Assembly (NCBI GenBank): GCA_910587655.1
Contig: CAJUND010000030.1
Location: forward strand, 1-41,197
Source: an uncultured Agathobacter sp.
Lineage (GTDB): Bacteria; Bacillota; Clostridia; Lachnospirales; Lachnospiraceae
Direction: 5' to 3'
Length of the DNA: 41,197 nucleotides
Shown here piece by piece: positions 35,183 through 41,197 of the stretch. A program made the position numbers and the translations under genes. The first letter of the stretch is position 1, and the number at the start of each line of letters is the position of its first letter. Below the pieces are notes generated by a model. It did no database searches, was not told the DNA's origin, and worked only from the letters and a program-made list of their open reading frames with translations.

Positions 35183-35213
35183 ACCGGAGGACATATAAGT
35201 AATGCCCTCCGGT
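35183..35213. terminator. stem between radical-SAM and blaR1-type genes
   Basis: ACCGGAGG (35183-35190) and CCTCCGGT (35206-35213) form a perfect 8-bp stem with a 15-base loop, between convergent genes. It has no T-run, so it is a weak terminator at best. Confidence 0.5.
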
Positions 35214-35241
35214 CTGTGTGTCTGGAAAAGTGTTCTGCAGG

Positions 35242-36690
35242 TTATTTTTTTGCAGCCTTTACCAGCCTGTTAAATTCCTTTTTGGTAATTTCGGTCAGTT
35301 TTTCTCCCTTTTTCTTAAGATAAACCGAATTTTTTTTGTCTTTCACATCTGACACAAAATACATACCGGTATCGCAGTCGTATAATCCGGCAATCTGTTT
35401 TCCATGATAGGTTCCCGTCAGGCCATCGGAGTCATAGGACAGTGCGGATACGATACCGTTTTCTTTACCATCTTTCTCATCCGTGTATGTAACAAATTTC
35501 ACATCATCCCCTGTCGTTGAAAGGATTCTCGGAACATCCACCGTTTCAAGTCCTGTAATCTGGTTGTTTGCATCCCTTTTTACAATAATTCCGATAATGC
35601 CGTCCCCGTCGGTATAAATGTCAGGAGACTTTTCATCCCTGAAATATCCGATAATCTGTCCCTTGTACATCAGATGCCCTTCCTTAGCGTCATATGATAC
35701 GCCGAATGCCCCGTATTCCGCGGCTATGGATTCCATATCATAAAAGGTTTCTTTGGTAACGTTTTCTTTTGGGGTATTTTTTGCAAATACTGTAATGGCA
35801 GGTCCTGCCAGTAACACGGCAACTGCCAGTGTCATAACTGTTATTTTCTTAAATTTCATAATCGCCTCAATCCTTTCTTTTACTGCATGTTTTCCGAAGC
35901 CGCTGGAAAACCAGTATGCGCTGCTTTTCATCTGCGCCAGAGCGACAAGCGTCAGGGCATATTCTTCTTTACTGTCTTCTCCGTAATATGAAACCACTTT
36001 TTCATCGCAGGAAAGCTCAAGGTCACGGGAGTAAAGGTATTGCATCACCCATACAGCCGGATTCCACCAGTGCATGCAGACAGCAGCCGCCATCATAAGT
36101 TTCCTTAAATTATCCATTCGTTTCACGTGTATCAGCTCATGTGTAAGAACATATTTTAACTGTGTCCTGTCCGTAACCGGAAAGACCGACGAAAGCAGAA
36201 TCCGGGGATGAATAAACCCAAAGGAAACCGGGGTTAAAATCTGGTCCGATTTTTTTAGCGTCACCCATCCGGGAATCTGGACAAGTGTTCGCAATCCTTT
36301 TTCCTCTTCCGGGGAAAGGGGAAGAGCTTCTTTTATTTTCCCACACTCCTTCCGGTAGCGGTATGCAAAAACCACAGACCAGACAGCCGTTCCCAAAAGC
36401 CAGAGCAAATACAAAATGTTTGGAACATCAAAATGTCCGGACGCGGTTTCCGAAATCGGGATTTCGTTTCCATGTAACACAAAGGCGGTATTTCCCGCAT
36501 TTCGCAGGGCCGTTGTCACATGGTTTGCGGGCAGCTGTACCGGGATACTGACCGGAAGCAGCAGTCTGAGCAGTGCGATATCCCATAACAGCACAAACAG
36601 CCTTTTGGGAAGCTTCTGCACGGTAAAACGGCGCAGAACCAGAATTAAAAAAATTAAAATTCCTCCGGAAATACTCATTCTTGTCAGCAT
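35242..36690 (-). CDS. BlaR1-type M56 metallopeptidase (second system)
   Basis: A 482-residue membrane protease/sensor. Zinc motif HELIH (184-188), with a third ligand near 225 in DLELSCDE, between membrane helices; a last helix near residue 290 leads to an outside domain of about 190 residues. That domain has repeated short beta-type motifs (YKGQIIGYFRDE, YHGKQIAGLYDCD) and no penicillin-binding signature. ATG 36690 is preceded by GAGGG, and a GTG four codons earlier overlaps the BlaI stop. Its pair is the minus-strand BlaI-type gene just upstream. Confidence 0.9.
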   Translation of the reverse strand: MLTRMSISGGILIFLILVLRRFTVQKLPKRLFVLLWDIALLRLLLPVSIPVQLPANHVTTALRNAGNTAFVLHGNEIPISETASGHFDVPNILYLLWLLGTAVWSVVFAYRYRKECGKIKEALPLSPEEEKGLRTLVQIPGWVTLKKSDQILTPVSFGFIHPRILLSSVFPVTDRTQLKYVLTHELIHVKRMDNLRKLMMAAAVCMHWWNPAVWVMQYLYSRDLELSCDEKVVSYYGEDSKEEYALTLVALAQMKSSAYWFSSGFGKHAVKERIEAIMKFKKITVMTLAVAVLLAGPAITVFAKNTPKENVTKETFYDMESIAAEYGAFGVSYDAKEGHLMYKGQIIGYFRDEKSPDIYTDGDGIIGIIVKRDANNQITGLETVDVPRILSTTGDDVKFVTYTDEKDGKENGIVSALSYDSDGLTGTYHGKQIAGLYDCDTGMYFVSDVKDKKNSVYLKKKGEKLTEITKKEFNRLVKAAKK

Positions 36691-36698
36691 AATAACCC

Positions 36699-37058
36699 TC
36701 ACTTTAATCCGTTCACAAGTTCCTTAAGCTCTTTGATTTCCTCCTCTGTCAGGGAATCATCAGACAGAAACGCCGCAAAGAACTGCTGCCTGCTGCCGTC
36801 AAACATTTTGTCAATCAGCTCTTTCGTTTCATATGCCTGGACGTCCTCCCTGGAAATTAAAGCCCTGCAGGTGAACTTGGGTTCCAGTCGCTCCACAGCT
36901 CCTTTTTCCATGCATTTTTTAATTACTGTGTAAGTCGTGTTCCGGTTCCAGCCGGTTTCCTCCTGCAGGATTTTTGCAATTTCCCCGGCTGGCAGATCAC
37001 CTTCTTTCCACAGTGTTTCCATTACCTTTAGCTCGGAATCAAATAACTTTATGCGCAT
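36699..37058 (-). CDS. BlaI/MecI-family repressor (second system)
   Basis: A 119-residue winged-helix repressor: WNRNTTYTVIKKCMEKGAVERLEPKFTCRALISREDVQAYE covers the DNA-binding wing and cleavage region. It is closely similar in layout to the first system's repressor. Its own operators lie upstream at 37122-37163. Confidence 0.93.
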   Translation of the reverse strand: MRIKLFDSELKVMETLWKEGDLPAGEIAKILQEETGWNRNTTYTVIKKCMEKGAVERLEPKFTCRALISREDVQAYETKELIDKMFDGSRQQFFAAFLSDDSLTEEEIKELKELVNGLK

Positions 37059-37080
37059 AAGTTTCCTCCTTGTTGTCTGT

Positions 37081-37110
37081 CTGTGCCAGGGGATAAAACT
37101 GCTGGCACAG
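37081..37110 (-). repeat. 9-bp perfect stem in the blaI leader
   Basis: CTGTGCCAG (37081-37089) and CTGGCACAG (37102-37110), loop 12 bases, lie between the second BlaI start and its operators. They are in the transcribed leader. Role unknown: attenuation, mRNA stability, or a third binding site. Confidence 0.55.
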
Positions 37111-37121
37111 AATAAAAAATG

Positions 37122-37163
37122 ACTATTGCAATAGTATTCACACTTTTATACTACTGCGACAGT
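37122..37163 (-). promoter_or_regulatory. twin BlaI-type operators (second system)
   Basis: ACTATTGCAATAGT (37122-37135) is a perfect 14-base palindrome, and ACTACTGCGACAGT (37150-37163) is an imperfect copy. Centres are 28 bases apart. The one nearer the promoter covers the spacer and -10 box, the other the start region, as in the first system. Confidence 0.8.
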
Positions 37164-37176
37164 CATTTTTTGTCAA
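37148..37176 (-). promoter_or_regulatory. promoter of the second blaI/blaR1 operon
   Basis: On the minus strand, TTGACA (37176-37171) and TAGTAT (37153-37148) are 17 bases apart. Confidence 0.8.
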
Positions 37177-37204
37177 CCCTTATTTAAAATAAAAATGCAC
37201 AGAT

Positions 37205-37660
37205 CTATCCCTTGTGAATATACATTCTTGTCAGCTCCGGTTCCCCGTCCCCCTGTACCATACAAAGAAATTCCCAGCCATAGCGTTCATAAAATGAAGT
37301 ATGGTCTGTGACAAGATACAGAGTGTCAATACCTTTTTCTTTCATGTCAGCGCACACATAGTTTAACAGCGCGCCTGCTATGCCTTTGCAGCGGCAGTCC
37401 TCTTCCGTATATACGGCACAGACATTTGGCGTCAGGTCTTTCCGGTCATGAAAGTCATTTTCTATCACGCCCAGGCCTCCGATGATTCGGTTATTTTCCA
37501 TTGCCACATACCACTGGGGAACCGGGTTTCTTTTCGCCAAGCAGTCTTCCATACTCTCAATATATGCTTCTTTGGGAACGCCCCATTTTTCATGAAACCA
37601 TTGTGCGGACTGTTCTTTAAGTTCAGGCTTGTCCGTAAGCCGTATTATTTTATAAGACAT
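37205..37660 (-). CDS. GNAT-family N-acetyltransferase
   Basis: A 151-residue acetyltransferase. The acetyl-CoA loop is CRCKGIAGALLNYV; the core strands are WYVAMENNRIIGGLGVI and DTLYLVTDH, then FYERYGWEF. The substrate is unknown. The ATG follows AGGAGG. Confidence 0.92.
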   Translation of the reverse strand: MSYKIIRLTDKPELKEQSAQWFHEKWGVPKEAYIESMEDCLAKRNPVPQWYVAMENNRIIGGLGVIENDFHDRKDLTPNVCAVYTEEDCRCKGIAGALLNYVCADMKEKGIDTLYLVTDHTSFYERYGWEFLCMVQGDGEPELTRMYIHKG

Positions 37661-37721
37661 TAGAGTTCCTCCTTGAAATATGCAATATCCCGTAAGTGAT
37701 GTTGCCTGTGTAATTTATTAT

Positions 37722-37882
37722 GCAGGCAGATTTGATATGCTGTCGTACCATGTAAGGGTATGATTTCTTACCCCTTAAATTATAATACGTAGTCGGCAGA
37801 ATTACAATGATTTATCATACCCCTCATTCTGTCGGAATAAAATGAATGTAATGAAAACAGTCCGTTGCAGCAGGCAGATTTG
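37722..37882 (+). repeat. 161-bp span bounded by 13-bp direct repeats, with competing dyads
   Basis: GCAGGCAGATTTG occurs at 37722-37734 and 37870-37882. Between them, AAGGGTA (37754) can pair with TACCCCTT (37769-37776), or GGGTATGAT (37756-37764) with ATCATACCC (37814-37822), but not both. CGGCAGAAT (37794-37802) can pair with ATTCTGTCG (37826-37834), holding the second partner in its loop. TATAAT lies at 37781-37786. The same 12-base core is also found at 30395-30406. Reads as a MITE-like insertion or a switch-like leader upstream of spmA. Confidence 0.5.
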
Positions 37883-37916
37883 GCATGGGATAGTGTTTTC
37901 GTGAAAGGGGGATGGC

Positions 37917-38498
37917 ATGAATTATCTCTGGGGAGGAATGATTTTAATCGGGGTATTTTACGGGGTGCTGACTGGAAACCTGGATGCAGTGACGGCACAA
38001 GCGCTTTCATCAGCAAAGGAAGCGATTACCCTCTGCATTACCATGGCAGGCGCCATGGCGTTCTGGGTGGGAATTATGCGGATTGCAGAACGTGCAGGAA
38101 TGGTTGCGCGGGCAGCACGGAGGATGGGACCGGTGCTTGGATTCCTGTTTCCGTCCGTACCGAAGGAGAGTCCGGCAAGGACGCATATTGCGACAAATAT
38201 GGTTGCGAATGTCCTGGGGCTTGGGTGGGCGGCAACCCCTGCGGGACTTTCGGCAATGAAAGAACTAAAAAAGCTGGATGCAGAAAACGGCAGGGCAACG
38301 GATGCCATGTGTGATTTTCTGATTCTTAATATTTCCTCCCTGCAGCTGATTCCGGTAAACATTATCGCTTACCGGAGCCAGTACGGTTCTGTTTCCCCGG
38401 CTGCGGTGGTCGGTCCGGCAATCATTGCCACACTGGTATCCACCGGGGCAGCAGTCCTGTTTATCAAATGCAGGCACTGGGTTACCCGCGGGGGCTGA
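37917..38498 (+). CDS. spmA: spore maturation protein A-like protein (SpmA)
   Basis: A 193-residue membrane protein with four or five helices and the Gate-type pattern (ITMAGAMAFWVGIMRIAERAGM, then a second half with AFL-type helices). SpmA normally pairs with SpmB in spore core dehydration, and spmB is usually next. Here the downstream DNA is a broken AAA-ATPase fragment, so spmB is absent or elsewhere. The start follows AAAGGGGG. Confidence 0.88.
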   Translation: MNYLWGGMILIGVFYGVLTGNLDAVTAQALSSAKEAITLCITMAGAMAFWVGIMRIAERAGMVARAARRMGPVLGFLFPSVPKESPARTHIATNMVANVLGLGWAATPAGLSAMKELKKLDAENGRATDAMCDFLILNISSLQLIPVNIIAYRSQYGSVSPAAVVGPAIIATLVSTGAAVLFIKCRHWVTRGG

Positions 38499-38543
38499 CA
38501 GAAAAAGGTATTTGTTTACATATCCGGTCTGTGATGTTAAAAT

Positions 38544-38846
38544 GATGCTGTACTGGACAATAAGTCAAATGTATCACTTTTTACACGTCCGCGCCGTTTT
38601 GGAAAAACCCTTAATATGAGTATGCTTCAGTATTTCATTGAGGATGACAGGGACTGGGAAGGGAATAAAAAAGACTGGTCTTATCTGTTTCAGGGGCTTC
38701 GTATTATGGATGCTGGAAAACAGTACCTGGATCATATGGGACAGTATCCGGTAATTTACCTGAGCTTTAAGGATTCCAAGAGAAACAGTTTCCAGAGGTC
38801 ATATGAGGAATGCGTGGTACACTGTAAGCCCTGCGGAAATCTGTAA
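38544..38846 (+). pseudogene. N-terminal fragment of a DUF1703-type AAA-ATPase
   Basis: The frame reads NVSLFTRPRRFGKT, with an intact Walker A-type loop, then LNMSMLQYFIED and HMGQYPVIYLSF, before stopping at TAA 38844. A TAA just upstream (38538) removes the start, and the remaining two thirds of the gene are missing. It is a paralogue of the genes at 2-349 and 2304-3804, and keeps the P-loop that the latter has lost. Confidence 0.85.
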
Positions 38847-38878
38847 TACAATACTGAAACCATAACAAAGGAAAATAT

Positions 38879-39616
38879 ATGAACGAATCCATTTTAAAAT
38901 CAAACAGCGAGCTCCGGATTGCGATATGCGAAGACAACCCGGAGCATCTTTCTGTAAACCACGAGTTTCTTCTGCGTAATGCATGCCAGACGGAGCCGAT
39001 TTTTTATCTGTATACCTCCGGCAGCAGTCTTATGGAAGACGTGGGGGCAGGAAAGAAATTCGACGTTCTGTTCTGTGATATTGAAATGCCGGATATCAAT
39101 GGCATTGAAATCGGAAATGCCATGCGCCGGCATAACGAAAATCTGATTCTGGTGTATCTTACCGCCTATCCGCAGTATGCAATCCAGGCTTATGAGACGC
39201 GGGCATTCCGCTATCTGCTAAAGCCTTTTACGGACGAATCCGCCAGGGAAATCATGGATGCTGTGGCGCGTGAAAGCAGCCGTTACCGAAAGCTGGTTTT
39301 TAAGGACTGGGAAACGGTTCATTTTGTGGAGATATCCGACATTCTGTACCTGGAGGCAAAGGAAAAATATACTTTTGCATATACAAAGGACGAAGAATTT
39401 TCGGGTAAAACCAGCCTGAATGACTATGCCTCTGTTTTAGAATCCGCCGGGTTTTTCTGGATACACAGAAAATACCTGGTGAACTGTTATTATGTCAGGG
39501 AATTAAGGAGTACAAGCCTGGTACTAAGTAACGGAGTAGAACTGCCGGTTGCCAGAAGCCAGCGCAGCAGTTTTAAAAAGCTGTTCTTTGATGCGATGGA
39601 ACGGGGGATTTTTTAG
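38879..39616 (+). CDS. LytTR-family response regulator
   Basis: A 245-residue regulator. The receiver has ICEDN (acidic pair) and phosphoacceptor D67 in LFCDIEMP; the LytTR domain shows ILYLEAKEKYTFAY, FFWIHRKYLVNCYYV and ELPVARSQRSSFK. AgrA-like layout. Its stop lies close to the kinase start, so they form an operon. Confidence 0.94.
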   Translation: MNESILKSNSELRIAICEDNPEHLSVNHEFLLRNACQTEPIFYLYTSGSSLMEDVGAGKKFDVLFCDIEMPDINGIEIGNAMRRHNENLILVYLTAYPQYAIQAYETRAFRYLLKPFTDESAREIMDAVARESSRYRKLVFKDWETVHFVEISDILYLEAKEKYTFAYTKDEEFSGKTSLNDYASVLESAGFFWIHRKYLVNCYYVRELRSTSLVLSNGVELPVARSQRSSFKKLFFDAMERGIF

Positions 39617-39617
39617 T

Positions 39618-40472
39618 ATGGAGTATTTTGCAGTAATTTTGCTTAATGACATGTCGGTCGTTATCATTCTTTTACTTATGAGGCTTGCGCTTGGCTCAGG
39701 TTTTAAGCTGAATGCAAAACGTATCAGTCTGATTGCGGCAGGTTTTTTTGCGTATGACTCCGTGCTGGAATATGTCTGTGTGAATAACACCCAGGAGGGG
39801 CTTGGCGTTTATCTGTTCATGCTGGTTGTCATTATTGCCGCCCTTCCGAAAAAGTCTTTGTCCGGCGCGTTATATCTGGTTCCCGCCATGCTGCTTTATA
39901 CTTCAGTTGACAGCCTGGTGGAGCTTGTGGTGCTGCATGCGGATATTGCAAAATATACAGTGGATACTGTTTCCGGTCCGATTGAAATAGCTGTGATTCT
40001 GGCGGATATTACCTGGGTTATCTGCCTGTACAGTTTTGAGGTATATCTTGAGAAGAAAAAAATTGAGTTTTCCATTTCTGCCGGGGAAGCAGTTTTTCTG
40101 AATTTTTTCTGTCTGTTTTTTCCGTTTTACCAGCGTGTGTATGACCAGCTCGTTCAGGATGGATACAGCAGAAAGCAACGGTTTTTATGGATATTTTTTT
40201 GCATTTCATTAAACTATGCAGTGCTCAGGTCGTTCTGGCACAAGCGGAAAACACGTTATTACCGTGATATTTCCGAGGCATATGCAAGGTACTACAAAGC
40301 GGAGTACGAGCAGTTCCTAAATTACAAAGAATCCCAGACGGAAATGGACCGTTTCCGGCATGATATAAATAACCATATGCTTATCATGCAGGAACTGCTT
40401 TCCGGGGAACAGTATGACCGGGCGCTTGCCTATATGGACAGGCTTCTGGAAAATAAAAATATAAATTGTTAA
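39618..40472 (+). CDS. AgrC-like GHKL kinase, truncated before the ATPase domain
   Basis: A 284-residue protein. Six or so membrane helices run over 3-210, a linker helix follows, and the H box is RFRHDINNHMLIMQEL with H248. The frame ends at NKNINC 36 residues later, so the whole GHKL ATP-binding domain (normally about 130 residues more) is missing. ATG 39618 is the start (the regulator's stop is at 39614-39616). Its partner regulator is intact. The protein cannot autophosphorylate by itself. Confidence 0.85.
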   Translation: MEYFAVILLNDMSVVIILLLMRLALGSGFKLNAKRISLIAAGFFAYDSVLEYVCVNNTQEGLGVYLFMLVVIIAALPKKSLSGALYLVPAMLLYTSVDSLVELVVLHADIAKYTVDTVSGPIEIAVILADITWVICLYSFEVYLEKKKIEFSISAGEAVFLNFFCLFFPFYQRVYDQLVQDGYSRKQRFLWIFFCISLNYAVLRSFWHKRKTRYYRDISEAYARYYKAEYEQFLNYKESQTEMDRFRHDINNHMLIMQELLSGEQYDRALAYMDRLLENKNINC

Positions 40473-40593
40473 TCCTTTCATTTGAGGATATTTAATAATT
40501 GTTATAAACTATCATAAAAAATGCCGTCAACCCTTGAAAACTCTAAATTTAAGCAAGTCAACTTTATTTTATTCATTACATCATTTTATATCG

Positions 40594-40639
40594 TTTCCCT
40601 CATGATTACAAGTGCTGATAAGGGCAAAAATGAGGGAAA
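40594..40639. repeat. 10-bp inverted repeat in the AT-rich end region
   Basis: TTTCCCTCAT (40594-40603) and ATGAGGGAAA (40630-40639) form a perfect stem with a 26-base loop. It lies in 40473-40728, which holds no gene and is more AT-rich than its left neighbour. It may be part of the end of an inserted element. Confidence 0.6.
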
Positions 40640-40728
40640 GGGAAAACTATAATATCAAATAATAAATAATGAAAAGGTAATCGCTCTGAAAGATATGCTT
40701 AAATTTTAGAATGCTAGGAGTTGATGAT

Positions 40729-40971
40729 ATGAATTTTATTTCTGCAAGTTACAATATGTACCATAATGGCATTGACATTACTATCTTTGATGGCTACATA
40801 TTACGAATTGACTGTAATAAGGCTGAAACAGGATTGAAAACTACACCATAGACAGACCATGTGCTAAATGCGCTGGCGATAGACAATCCACTCGAATACG
40901 CAAGACTCTATCTAAACAATAGTACAAAATCAAAAAAAACAGGAAGTTGTATCAGATTATCACAATTTTGA
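40729..40971 (+). pseudogene. DUF6061-like gene with an in-frame stop
   Basis: It starts at ATG 40729 after AGGAG. The frame reads SYNMYHNGIDITIFDGYIL and RIDCNKAETGLKTTP, meets TAG at 40849, and continues in the same frame with TDHVLNALAIDNPLEYARLYL to TGA 40969. This matches my memory of DUF6061 proteins (short beta-type proteins, often on mobile elements). One nonsense mutation, or an assembly error, explains the break. Confidence 0.65.
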
Positions 40972-41197
40972 AACTACAAGCAATATTCTCTATTCTGCTT
41001 ATTGGAGCAAATAATAAATGACTGTCATCAAGTAATGAAGGGAAATATCCTTCTTCTGCTTCATAAACATCAACAGTATTATTTCCTAACACTAACATAA
41101 CATTTTTTGCAAAATGTTGAACATCACCCGAAACCACACAGTGAACAGCTTTTACTCCGCCCATGATTTGCGTTTTTTCAATTAAATTAATATTAGT
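40952..41197 (-). CDS. hypothetical protein, cut by the window edge
   Basis: The frame is open to the window end on the minus strand, so the true start may lie beyond it; an internal ATG is at 41164. The visible part has VKAVHCVVSGDVQHFAKNVMLVLGN and a C-terminal FKIVII. No family is recognised. Its end overlaps the broken DUF6061-like gene. Confidence 0.5.
   Translation of the reverse strand, partial: TNINLIEKTQIMGGVKAVHCVVSGDVQHFAKNVMLVLGNNTVDVYEAEEGYFPSLLDDSHLLFAPISRIENIACSFKIVII

Noticed and set aside
40729..40971. TAG in the DUF6061-like gene as recoding
   Set aside because: Other genes in the window use TAG as a stop in the normal way; a mutation or sequence error is simpler.

Overview
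The window looks like chromosomal DNA of an anaerobic Firmicute, most likely a Lachnospiraceae-type gut Clostridium relative. This is inferred from moderate GC content, strong AGGAGG-type ribosome binding sites, TTG/GTG starts, an spmA-type sporulation gene, EFR1-type ferredoxin and GHKL/LytTR two-component systems, BlaI/BlaR1 pairs and decaying DUF1703 AAA-ATPase/nuclease genes. No rRNA, tRNA or CRISPR array was seen. No species can be named from the sequence alone.

Layout. 1-3804: an accessory patch in which two DUF1703-type AAA-ATPase/PD-(D/E)XK genes (one cut by the window edge, one a pseudogene without its P-loop) flank SUKH/SMI1-like and unknown genes. 3867-7170: a BlaI/BlaR1 pair with twin operators and a very long sensor region. 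7185-13556: an esterase, an ABC transporter operon, a GHKL/LytTR two-component system, a metallo-beta-lactamase-fold enzyme and a small DUF7660-like gene. 13560-15547: a HAD phosphatase, a roughly 146-bp structured repeat, and an EFR1-type flavodoxin/ferredoxin under a consensus promoter. 15544-18869: a minus-strand run of DUF4240, SF0329 and small unknown genes of the kind often seen as immunity genes, then a tyrosine phosphatase and a remnant of its tandem duplicate.

19141-25041: sbcD-sbcC with a clear promoter, followed by a multiply broken AlbA_2/HATPase_c_4 gene. 25252-27921: CPBP protease, OmpR-type regulator and histidine kinase in one operon. 28050-33134: CPCC-type protein, endonuclease IV, flavin reductase, histidine phosphatase, XRE regulator, a second CPBP protein and an HxlR regulator. 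33376-37660: two tandem radical-SAM paralogues, a second BlaI/BlaR1 pair with the same twin-operator layout, and a GNAT protein. 37722-40472: an orphan spmA behind a region of competing dyads, a third DUF1703 fragment, and a LytTR regulator with a kinase lacking its ATPase domain. 40473-41197: AT-rich sequence with a broken DUF6061 gene and an edge-cut ORF, possibly the start of an inserted element.

How the genes fit together. Most units are sensing or envelope-stress modules (two BlaR1 systems, two LytTR systems, one OmpR system) mixed with damage-handling enzymes (SbcCD, Nfo) and immunity-like genes. The clearest unexplained signals are the structured repeat at 14405-14550, the shared twin-operator design of the two BlaI/BlaR1 loci, the traces of duplication and deletion around 17.6-19.1 kb, and the competing dyads upstream of spmA. 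I did not find a complete gene set that I can defend as a new system.
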